The notes under the pieces were generated by a model that searched no databases, was not told the origin of the DNA, and saw only the letters and a list, made by a program, of their open reading frames with translations. Of a stretch of DNA of 6,245 nt, positions 1 through 6,063 are shown one piece after another. Numbering within the stretch: position 1 is the first letter of the stretch; each line of letters begins with the position of its first letter. Source of the stretch: Clostridia bacterium (GTDB taxonomy: Bacteria; Bacillota; Clostridia; Christensenellales; CAG-917); contig CAAEDU010000102.1 of NCBI GenBank assembly GCA_900754695.1, positions 1 to 6,245 of the forward strand. The letters run 5' to 3'. Both the position numbers and the translations under genes were made by a program.

Positions 1-51
1 GGAGCGCGAGGGTGCAACACCCTCGCAGGGGTGTGGGGGTGTTACCCCCAC
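1..51. repeat. Double-hairpin repeat, copy A
   Basis: This copy contains two adjacent perfect stem-loops. The first pairs 6-14 (gcgagggtg) with 18-26 around a 3-base loop (CAA). The second pairs 33-40 (gtgggggt) with 44-51 around GTT. The same arrangement recurs at 212-275 with near-identical sequence. Neither hairpin is followed by a T run, so an intrinsic terminator is unlikely. The copy starts at the window edge and may extend further left. It reads as a dispersed intergenic repeat of the REP or palindromic-unit kind; that class is inferred from layout only. Confidence 0.7.
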
Positions 52-53
52 TA

Positions 54-136
54 CACGGAGTGAAAATGAACGAGAGAGCGGATAGTTTTCATTAAAAACG
101 CGGAGCGAACGAGTGTCTCCGCATTTTCACGACGTG
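54..136. other. Multi-stem structured element (possible RNA or palindromic DNA)
   Basis: An outer stem pairs cacg at 54-57 with cgtg at 133-136. It continues through a two-by-two GA/GA internal loop (58-59 with 131-132) into a perfect 9-bp stem, gtgaaaatg at 60-68 with cattttcac at 122-130. Inside are two more hairpins: gtttt 85-89 with aaaac 95-99 (5-base loop), and cggag 101-105 with ctccg 117-121 (11-base loop). The inner hairpin abuts the outer stem, giving a multibranch fold with a single-stranded arm at 69-84. It lies directly downstream of repeat copy A and may belong to the same element. No known RNA class is recognised. It could be a structured RNA, the palindromic body of a mobile miniature element, or chance pairing. 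Confidence 0.45.
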
Positions 137-211
137 ATAAGGAGCGATCGCGCGACAGGCGAGCCGCCCGCCGAGGAACGGCGCACGGCGACGAACACGC
201 GCGGATCGCGA

Positions 212-275
212 CGCGGGAGCGCGAGGGTGTAACACCCTCGCAAGGGGGTGTGGGGGTATAATACCCCCGCCCGCG
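212..275. repeat. Double-hairpin repeat, copy B
   Basis: This is a second copy of the unit at 1-51. The first stem pairs gcgagggtg at 221-229 with caccctcgc at 233-241 around TAA, where copy A has CAA. The second pairs ggggg-containing 252-258 with 262-268 around TAA, where copy A has GTT. The G-run stems are conserved while the loops differ. A further 6-bp stem, cgcggg 212-217 with cccgcg 270-275, encloses both hairpins. The nearest downstream T run begins ten bases or more after the stem, so terminator function is doubtful. Confidence 0.7.
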
Positions 276-327
276 AAATTTTTCGGCGCTACCTCGTTTT
301 TTCTTTGAACACGCCCGCTCTCAATTA

Positions 328-379
328 TCACGCAAACGTGGGGTTTATTGCGTGAAACCGCGCAATAAACACCACGTTT
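328..379. repeat. Overlapping, mutually exclusive inverted repeats
   Basis: The long stem pairs aaacgtgg 334-341 plus gtttattgcg 343-352 with cgcaataaac 361-370 plus ccacgttt 372-379. That is 18 pairs interrupted by one G/A mismatch (342 with 371) and closed by an 8-base loop. An alternative perfect 8-bp stem pairs tcacgcaa 328-335 with ttgcgtga 348-355. The two share bases 334-335 and 348-352, so only one can form at a time. There is no T run after the long stem. It may be a regulatory switch, a dyad bound by a protein, or a remnant of a mobile element end. Confidence 0.65.
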
Positions 380-420
380 TGAGCATTATGCGAAATCGGA
401 GAGATGCGGGGGGCGACGAG

Positions 421-566
421 CGGAAGGGGAGAGCGGGACGGAAATGGAGCGGGCAGGGCGCATGAAAACGGAGCGAGAAAGGGGCGCGAAAAGGAGGGAG
501 AGGGCGTGCGGAAGGGCAGCGCGGAAGAAAGGATGGTGAAAGGGAGAGAAGGGGAGGGGAGAGCGG
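421..566 (+). other. Long purine-rich tract
   Basis: By direct count only 22 of these 146 bases are pyrimidines, so the + strand is about 85% A/G. No repeat period was noticed. Both strands can be read as short open frames here, but these give low-complexity Arg/Gly/Glu or Pro/Ser/Arg peptides without a ribosome site, and I do not call a gene. Such asymmetric tracts can form triplex DNA or carry purine-loaded transcripts; here that is only a possibility. Confidence 0.6.
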
Positions 567-670
567 CTCTCTACGCGCGCATGCGGTAACTTTGGTCAGC
601 GCACGCGAAAAATGCGCGCGCACGCGGAGAATGAAAAGATTAAATCATTATTAAATTCGGAAAATACGGC

Positions 671-699
671 TTGTCATATGCGCTCGCGTGTGGTAATAT
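671..699 (+). promoter_or_regulatory. Sigma-A type promoter for the three-gene unit
   Basis: The -35 box is TTGTCA at 671-676 (five of six consensus bases). The -10 box is TAATAT at 694-699 (four of six), separated by the ideal 17 bases. TGG at 691-693 supplies an extended -10 (TGn). Bases 630-665 just upstream are markedly AT-rich in an otherwise GC-rich window and could act as an UP element. The predicted start is near 705-706, giving a leader of about 55 bases before the gene 1 start codon. No other equally good promoter was seen between the genes. Confidence 0.7.
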
Positions 700-705
700 A
701 AAACA

Positions 706-748
706 GCCGAGCAGTTTTCTCGGCAACAGCCGTTCTTTTGAGAACGGC
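706..748 (+). promoter_or_regulatory. Two leader hairpins before gene 1
   Basis: Hairpin one pairs gccgag 706-711 with ctcggc 719-724 around a 7-base loop, and begins at the predicted transcript start. Hairpin two pairs gccgttct 729-736 with agaacggc 741-748 around TTTG, and ends two bases before the G run used as ribosome site. Hairpins at the extreme 5' end are known to protect bacterial mRNAs from decay. The second could affect ribosome access without burying the site. The leader is too short for a typical metabolite riboswitch. Confidence 0.55.
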
Positions 749-750
749 AC

Positions 751-755
751 GGGGG
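751..755 (+). promoter_or_regulatory. Weak ribosome binding site of gene 1
   Basis: The only candidate is GGGGG, which can pair with the 16S tail through one G-U wobble. It sits only 4 bases from the ATG at 760, closer than usual. Compared with the strong sites of genes 2 and 3, translation of gene 1 looks deliberately weak or structure-dependent. Confidence 0.45.
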
Positions 756-759
756 ATAT

Positions 760-1587
760 ATGAGAAAATTTTTGATCGCATTTGCAACGATTGCTTTGGT
801 GGCGGTTTTCCTTTTTGCTTTTGCCGCATGCAACGAGAAAGAAGGCGATGGTTCAACTGCGGATGTCGAGATCGCTTGGTATGCCAACACCGTATGGCTC
901 GATTCGCCACTTGCCAATTTTGCGACCGGCGGTGAAGCGAGCACCGGAGTATTGAGCTTTGACGACGCCACGCATTGGAAAGTCATCGTCGGCGGCGGAG
1001 CCGAGAAACTCGGCGACAATCCTAATTGGTGCAACGGCACTTATTATTTCGCCGGCGAAAACGGAGAGGCGGGTGTCCCCGGGGTGGATCCTCTGCACCT
1101 CCTGCTTTTCGACTATGACGCTTATGTCGCGGACGGCGGCGATCCGGGAACGAACGAAAAAGACAAGTATAATCCTGCAAACATCGCGTTGGTGGATCCC
1201 GAGACGGATGAGACCGTGGAGAAGAATGTTGAGGTGGTCTATCATCCCGATGAAAACGGTGTTTACGTCGTTAAAGCCCGCGGGATCAATGAGTTCGCGA
1301 TCATGGGTGCCGGGCAGTATAAAGATGAGATCACTATGACCTATTACTTCCGTCCCCCGCAGGACGGGTCGCTCGGGATGGATCCCGGTGCGACGGCGCC
1401 GCTGCCTCCCGCCGGCAATGTCGATCTCGGACCGATCATCGGCACGGTCGTGGGTGTCGTAGGCGGCGTTGCGATCATTGTCGTGGTCGTGATCCTCGTC
1501 AAGAGGAACAAGAAAAAGAAAGCAGCCGCTGCCGCGGCGGAGAACGGCGAAGGGGACATTTCCCCGGACGACGGCTCCGAGGCGTAA
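760..1587 (+). CDS. Surface lipoprotein-like protein with C-terminal membrane helix (gene 1)
   Basis: This 275-residue protein is of no recognised family. Residues 1-23 form a signal peptide: MRK, a hydrophobic core at 4-21, then FAAC with Cys24 as a possible lipidation site. Phe at -3 is not the usual lipobox residue, and AFA-A at 20-23 would also suit signal peptidase I, so lipidation is likely but not certain. Residues 25-205 look like one extracellular domain rich in Gly, Asp and aromatic residues. A Pro/Gly/Ala linker at 206-220 follows. A helix at about 224-247 has glycines at 224, 228, 232 and 236, a GxxxG ladder typical of helix packing. The end is KRNKKKK, then six Ala, then an acidic tail inside the cell. 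With lipid and helix the chain would be anchored at both ends. It is the first gene of the unit, behind the promoter at 671-699. Confidence 0.85.
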   Translation: MRKFLIAFATIALVAVFLFAFAACNEKEGDGSTADVEIAWYANTVWLDSPLANFATGGEASTGVLSFDDATHWKVIVGGGAEKLGDNPNWCNGTYYFAGENGEAGVPGVDPLHLLLFDYDAYVADGGDPGTNEKDKYNPANIALVDPETDETVEKNVEVVYHPDENGVYVVKARGINEFAIMGAGQYKDEITMTYYFRPPQDGSLGMDPGATAPLPPAGNVDLGPIIGTVVGVVGGVAIIVVVVILVKRNKKKKAAAAAAENGEGDISPDDGSEA

Positions 1588-1597
1588 GCGGAGAGAA

Positions 1598-1692
1598 GGC
1601 GCCGACAAGGGCAGGGCGCCGGAATGGGGAAGGGCGGCACTGTGCCGCTATCCCCGTATCAACCGGGAGGACAGGCGTGAGCCGTGTCCTCC
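1598..1692 (+). other. Three consecutive stem-loops between genes 1 and 2
   Basis: Stem one is ggcgcc 1598-1603 with 1615-1620. Stem two is gcggca 1634-1639 with tgccgc 1643-1648 (loop CTG), extended by gggga 1626-1630 with tcccc 1651-1655. Stem three is ggaggaca 1666-1673 with tgtcctcc 1685-1692, continued by ggc/gcc (1674-1676 with 1681-1683, one bulged G) and capped by GTGA, a GNRA-type tetraloop. None has a downstream T run, so none is a clear terminator. They may set mRNA stability or processing, separating gene 1 output from genes 2 and 3. Confidence 0.5.
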
Positions 1693-1704
1693 GCTGAGTA
1701 AAAA

Positions 1705-1710
1705 AAGGAG
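1705..1710 (+). promoter_or_regulatory. Ribosome binding site of gene 2
   Basis: AAGGAG lies 7 bases before the ATG at 1718, following an A run and 12 bases after the last intergenic stem. It fixes the start of gene 2. Confidence 0.85.
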
Positions 1711-1717
1711 AACCGAT

Positions 1718-4087
1718 ATGGATCAGCGCAGCAAGAACAAGGTCAAACTTTTCCGCACGTTGAAAGTGGTCTTTTATGCTCTGGGTCTGCCGCTCTTCGC
1801 GTTTGCGGTCGTCATCACCGCGGCAACGGAATATGTGGGCGAATTCGCCTACAACGGTTCCGCCGCCACGGAGTTGTTCGCAAGCATGAAGGTGCTGTTC
1901 AACGGCACGGCGCTTTACGGCGTCTGGGTCGCGGCGGGCGTATGGCTTTTGATCGCGGTCATTCACATCATCCTGACCAAGACGGTCAAGAACAGACGGG
2001 CGCGCACTCTGCTTGTAGGCATAGTGACGCTCGTTGTCATGCTTGCCCCGGTCATCGTGATGGACCTCGTCATCCCCGTCAAGCTGGACAGCATCGCGGC
2101 GGAATTGCCCGAGGGCGTGACGATCGCGAGCTATCAGGACGAGAAAGGACACTTCTACACCCGCACCAGCGCGAGCTGGACGCCCAGCGGCAAGTATGAG
2201 AGCAACAACTACTACTTCGTCACCGGGGTGGAGAGCTTCCTGAAGACCTACAACATCGGCATGTACGGCGGCACCAAGAGCGGCACGGCGAACAACACCG
2301 TCAACGCTCCCGTCACGTTCGGAGAGCTCTTCGACGACGCTAAGGGCGAGGCGCCCTTCGCAGGGGCGAAGTTCAAGGACAAATATGTCAAGCCCGACAC
2401 CACCGTGACGGTGGAGGATGAGACCGCGACGGTCACCACCAACGGCAACGGACAGCTCGTCGTCAACAATATCGTCTTTGAAAATTACGTTCTCGGCGCA
2501 TCCAACGGGATGTGGTACCGCAAAGAACTCGGCGCGGAGATGAAGGACGGCGCCTACGGCTACGGCTCCTACAACTACAACGGTCAGTTCTCCGACGGCT
2601 ATGTCTACGGCATCGACAACGCGCTCGCCATCCTCGAGGATTACTACTATTCTCAGAAGAGGATGACCGGGATCTCCAACGAACTCACTCTCGCGGGCAA
2701 TGCTTCCGCGCTGCCCACCAACGACGCCATCATCGCGAAAGCGACGGAACTGCGCGAGGAGTATTACACTCTCAAAGACAGCGGCGCCACCGCATACGAA
2801 CAGTGGGTGTGGGGCGAGCAGGCGAACATCGCGGGCAAATATTCCCTCACGCAGGGCGAGCTCGAGAACGTGCTTGATGCGCTCGGCACCGCGCTCGGTG
2901 AGAACGGGCTCGGACCCGCTCTCAAAAACATTATCAACGGTCTTGTCGGTTCCGTGCTGACAGGCCTCGACATCGCCGGTGTGGACATCAAAAAGACGGA
3001 TGGAGTCACCGGGCTCAGGATCGTGATCATGGGCGACGAAACTACTACGGACGACGACATCGTCATCACCGTCACCATCGCTCCCTGGGAAGATGCGGAG
3101 ACGGGCAGAAACTCCGGCGGCAAAGACGCCCTCAACATCTCTATCTCCGGCATTGCGGGCGGGGAGTATCACCTTGGTCTCGACTCCCGTCTCATAAGCG
3201 GGCTGAGCGACCTGCTTGACGGTCTTGTGAAAGGTCTGGTCCGCGTCGAAGCGACGGAAACCACTTCCGCCGTGTATTACAAATCCGTTGCGGAAGTCGT
3301 CTATGACGTGCTCAACGGCGGCGGCACCGGCACCATAGGGACCGTCGGCACCATCTTCGGCCTTGTCGGCGGACTCATCAGCATCGTCGGCGACATCACC
3401 GACCTCATCACCATCGAGACGAATGAGGATGGCGAAGTGATCACCTCCACCGAAGACATGCTCTACGGTCTCATCACCAACCTGCTTTCCGCGCTGTATT
3501 GGTATTCCAGCCCCGTCATCAAGCCCGTGTATGAATTCTACGAGCAGGCGGCGGAAGAGCTCGCGACCGGCACCGACGAGACCAAGGCGCTCGTCAAAGA
3601 GTACGGCAAGCAGCTTGCGGACTACGACAGAGCGGTCTATGAAGGCGGCATGCACGGCTATATGATCGGCTCCGTCATCATCCCCGGCGCCTCTCTCATC
3701 GCGGGTGACACCCTCGGCAACGGATCCTATTCCGCCACGGTGCCCGCAAGCTATGAGGAAGTCATCCTGCTCAAGACCGAGCTCTCCTACAAGCGCTGGC
3801 TCTATCCTCTCCTCGGTGTGAGGGAGTGCCTGGTCTGCTTCGTGCCCTTCGTCGTGCTCTTCATCCTGTTGAGCGGCGTGGCGGCTGAGAAGGAGATGCT
3901 CTACGCAACGGAGCAGGAGACCGCAAAGAAGTCCAAGAAGGACAAAAAGAAAGAAGAAGAGGCCGCAAAGGAAGAGGCGGACATCACCTCCTCCGAAGCG
4001 GCGGAGGAGCAAGTGACGGAGAGCACGGTTCCCGAGGAGGGCGCCGCCCCACTTGCCGAAGAAAATAACGACAAGGAGGTGCTGTGA
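1718..4087 (+). CDS. Four-helix membrane protein with large ectodomain (gene 2)
   Basis: This 789-residue protein is of no recognised family. The N-terminus is basic and cytoplasmic (residues 1-13). Helices lie at about 14-36, 66-88 and 97-120, with a basic TKTVKNRRAR loop between helices 2 and 3, which places residues 121-692 outside. The ectodomain has a Tyr/Gly/Asn-rich part (275-301) and a Gly-rich hydrophobic part (534-562, with GTIGTVGTIFG). GMHGY stands at 644-648 and RWLY at 693-696 just before helix 4 (about 697-719). That helix contains Cys704 and Cys707 as CxxC. The tail 720-789 runs from KKSKKDKKK into Glu/Ala-rich sequence and ends KEVL. No catalytic motif was seen. It resembles gene 3 in layout and motifs, so the two are paralogs. 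ABC-permease-like designs place the ectodomain after helix 1, not helix 3, and no ATPase lies nearby. A structural, sensing or transport role in the envelope is possible. Confidence 0.9.
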   Translation: MDQRSKNKVKLFRTLKVVFYALGLPLFAFAVVITAATEYVGEFAYNGSAATELFASMKVLFNGTALYGVWVAAGVWLLIAVIHIILTKTVKNRRARTLLVGIVTLVVMLAPVIVMDLVIPVKLDSIAAELPEGVTIASYQDEKGHFYTRTSASWTPSGKYESNNYYFVTGVESFLKTYNIGMYGGTKSGTANNTVNAPVTFGELFDDAKGEAPFAGAKFKDKYVKPDTTVTVEDETATVTTNGNGQLVVNNIVFENYVLGASNGMWYRKELGAEMKDGAYGYGSYNYNGQFSDGYVYGIDNALAILEDYYYSQKRMTGISNELTLAGNASALPTNDAIIAKATELREEYYTLKDSGATAYEQWVWGEQANIAGKYSLTQGELENVLDALGTALGENGLGPALKNIINGLVGSVLTGLDIAGVDIKKTDGVTGLRIVIMGDETTTDDDIVITVTIAPWEDAETGRNSGGKDALNISISGIAGGEYHLGLDSRLISGLSDLLDGLVKGLVRVEATETTSAVYYKSVAEVVYDVLNGGGTGTIGTVGTIFGLVGGLISIVGDITDLITIETNEDGEVITSTEDMLYGLITNLLSALYWYSSPVIKPVYEFYEQAAEELATGTDETKALVKEYGKQLADYDRAVYEGGMHGYMIGSVIIPGASLIAGDTLGNGSYSATVPASYEEVILLKTELSYKRWLYPLLGVRECLVCFVPFVVLFILLSGVAAEKEMLYATEQETAKKSKKDKKKEEEAAKEEADITSSEAAEEQVTESTVPEEGAAPLAEENNDKEVL
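4073..4080 (+). promoter_or_regulatory. Ribosome binding site of gene 3, inside gene 2
   Basis: AAGGAGGT, a full-strength site, lies 8 bases before the ATG at 4089 and is at the same time the Lys-Glu-Val codons near the end of gene 2. It decides the start of gene 3: the longer frame opening at 4053 has no such site and would overlap gene 2 by 35 bases. Gene 2 stops at 4087, one base before the start, so translation is probably coupled. Confidence 0.9.
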
Positions 4088-4088
4088 A

Positions 4089-6050
4089 ATGAAAAACGCT
4101 AATGCTGAAAACAAGAAACCCAATTCCGGCAAGATCGCGGGACTCACAGTCCTCGAAGTTCTGTTCTACATCCTGAGCCTGCCGCTCATCGTCATTCTTT
4201 CGGCAGTGTTCTGCGTCAAGACGTACGAGATGGTGCCTTACTATTCCTTCTGGCCCTTCGTCGGCGTCATCCTCGCGGGCGTGCTGTGCCTGGTGTTCGT
4301 CATCGTGGTGATGTGCATTTCTCTTCGCAAGAAGAGCAAGCGCAGCATACTCATGCAGACGGTGTCCATCATCATTGCGGCGGTCATGCTCACCTCTTTC
4401 ATCGCAGTCCTGCTCGACGTGGTCCTGCCCGACGTGCTCGCGCAACTCACCTCCAGCACCCTCTTCTATGAGGATCTCGGCAATGAGGATCTCGCCTCCG
4501 AGCAGGCGGAGTTCAACGCTCAGCTCGACCGCAAGTTCATCATGCTGAATCTGCTCAACGGCAACTACGACCCGAACATCTATTACGACGATCTGAAGAA
4601 CGACAGAGACGTTCGCACGGCGGCGACCGGCACCCATGCTTCGAACATCTACTATTATGTCGCGACCGACGATCGCGCGGGTTATGATGAATATTACTTC
4701 AGCGATCCGCTCTACAAAGAACTGTACGACTTCATTTATGAGAACTATCTTATGACCGATCCCGAATACGCACTCGGTGTGTTTGATACGAGCATATGGT
4801 CAACGGCATTCAGAGGCTATTATGAAGGGTTCGGTTATATCGCAAGGCTTGCGATGGCGCACGCCATCACCGAGACGGTCTACGAAAGGTCCGATTTCGA
4901 GAACCTGGTGAAGGAAGGTATGACCAACGAGAGGATCGCGGAGCTGTATGCCAACAACTACGCCAGCCTCAAGAATGACGGCTATCTCACCTATGACGAC
5001 AGCATGATCCTATTTGCCACGACGGGCAGAATGACCGTCCCCGTGGTCATCAGGCTCCTCCTCGATCAGAACTACACCTACACCGACGGCGAAAAGGCGT
5101 ACATCGAGAACGGCGAAGTCGTCGAGCCCGAAGGCACCTTCTATCTCGAGCTGTATGAGCCCGAAGAAGTCATTGCAGTCGTCGAGGCGAATGCGGTGGA
5201 TTGGAACGACGATGAGAGCAAAGGCGTGCTCAACAAGAAAGTGGATGGCGTCAACTATGGCGAGGGCGCGGTCATCATCCCCGTTTATGATGAAGAGGAC
5301 AACATCACCGGCGGTTATATCCGCGCTCCCAGAAAGTGGAGCATCCTCGACATGGACGGCAAGAACATGGACGTTGCAGCCATCTCCGATGTTGTGGTTG
5401 ACCTCGGCGGCCTGCTCGGCAGCCTCGGGGTCTCCATAGACAGCATCAAAGAAGTGGTCGGTGACCAATTAGGCGACGCGATCGAAGATCTCCTTGGACC
5501 TCGTACCCTCGGAGCACTGCTGCAAGATGTTAACTTCATCATCAATCTGGCGCTTGGCATGGGTGAAGTCCAGCTTGTGGACGGCATCCTGCAGGCGGTG
5601 ACCGAGGTCGTCATGGCGGCGACGGGCGGTTCCGGGCTCTATCTCAACCTCTGCGTCAACGATGCGGGCGATCTCGAGATCGCCATCTCTCCCACCAATG
5701 TGGAAGTGGGCATGCACGGCTATCAGTACATGACCTGGATGGAATCCAACAACCTGCTCTTCGCGGTCATCAGCGTGATGTCCCTGCGCGAATGGCTGTA
5801 CATCTTCGGCGCGGTGTCCGTGCTCATGGCGTTTGCCGCAGGCATGTGCCGTGAGATCAAGTCGCGCGTGCGGAAGGACATCGAGGACAACGCCAAGAAG
5901 GAAGAGGAAGAGTCCGCGGCATCCGACGACGCGGCAGGCGACAGCACCTACGGCGGCGAAGAGGAGAGCGCGGCGGAGGCGCCCGCGGAGGACAACGTCT
6001 TCCCGGAGACTCCCGCAGACACTTCTCCCGAACCGGACGTAGTGCTCTGA
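4089..6050 (+). CDS. Four-helix membrane protein with large ectodomain, paralog of gene 2 (gene 3)
   Basis: This 653-residue protein is of no recognised family. Helices lie at about 18-42, 52-79 and 87-112, with the basic loop LRKKSKR between helices 2 and 3, so residues 113-565 are outside. The ectodomain is acidic and Tyr-rich early on (YYY at 188-190, several YY pairs). Residues 435-470 are Gly/Leu/Val-rich and may form amphipathic helices. GMHGY at 541-545 and EWLY at 568-571 precede helix 4 (about 569-586). The tail 587-653 begins basic (REIKSRVRK), becomes Glu/Ala/Asp-rich, turns Pro-rich, and ends DVVL. Helix 1 shares the pattern LxVxFYxLxLPL with gene 2 (residues 22-33 here, 16-27 there). 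Helix 3 shares VML and a DxVxP exit. It differs from gene 2 in having a shorter ectodomain (about 450 versus 570 residues). It is the last gene of the unit; the terminator follows 13 bases after the stop. Confidence 0.9.
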   Translation: MKNANAENKKPNSGKIAGLTVLEVLFYILSLPLIVILSAVFCVKTYEMVPYYSFWPFVGVILAGVLCLVFVIVVMCISLRKKSKRSILMQTVSIIIAAVMLTSFIAVLLDVVLPDVLAQLTSSTLFYEDLGNEDLASEQAEFNAQLDRKFIMLNLLNGNYDPNIYYDDLKNDRDVRTAATGTHASNIYYYVATDDRAGYDEYYFSDPLYKELYDFIYENYLMTDPEYALGVFDTSIWSTAFRGYYEGFGYIARLAMAHAITETVYERSDFENLVKEGMTNERIAELYANNYASLKNDGYLTYDDSMILFATTGRMTVPVVIRLLLDQNYTYTDGEKAYIENGEVVEPEGTFYLELYEPEEVIAVVEANAVDWNDDESKGVLNKKVDGVNYGEGAVIIPVYDEEDNITGGYIRAPRKWSILDMDGKNMDVAAISDVVVDLGGLLGSLGVSIDSIKEVVGDQLGDAIEDLLGPRTLGALLQDVNFIINLALGMGEVQLVDGILQAVTEVVMAATGGSGLYLNLCVNDAGDLEIAISPTNVEVGMHGYQYMTWMESNNLLFAVISVMSLREWLYIFGAVSVLMAFAAGMCREIKSRVRKDIEDNAKKEEEESAASDDAAGDSTYGGEEESAAEAPAEDNVFPETPADTSPEPDVVL

Positions 6051-6063
6051 ACCAAAACGACGG

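Noticed and set aside
92..331. 79-codon open frame on the - strand across repeat copy B
   Set aside because: Its peptide is a translation of the hairpin repeat (the PPHPLARVLHP part) and has no ribosome site or protein-like pattern.
613..622. Alternating CG palindrome (tgcgcgcgca) as operator or Z-DNA site
   Set aside because: It is short and expected in GC-rich DNA, with no link to the promoter box positions.
345..623. Pro/Ser/Arg-rich open frame on the - strand, and an Arg/Gly/Glu-rich one at 404-589 on the + strand
   Set aside because: Both are by-products of the purine-rich tract: low complexity and no convincing ribosome site.
1..759. CRISPR array, tRNA or rRNA gene
   Set aside because: The two repeat copies are not regularly spaced short repeats, and no cloverleaf or rRNA-like sequence was seen.
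4053..4088. Earlier start for gene 3
   Set aside because: It overlaps gene 2 by 35 bases and lacks a ribosome site, while ATG 4089 has a perfect one at 4073-4080 and gives a normal basic N-terminus before helix 1.
1499..4147. Open frame of 882 codons on the - strand opposite gene 2
   Set aside because: It is rich in His, Asp, Val, Gly and Arg with no domain or membrane pattern, and lies wholly against a well-formed gene that has a ribosome site and membrane helices. GC-ending codons on the + strand remove stops from this frame.
1718..6050. MacB/FtsX-type ABC permease identity for genes 2 and 3
   Set aside because: Those have the ectodomain between helices 1 and 2. Here it lies between helices 3 and 4, and no ATPase gene is present.
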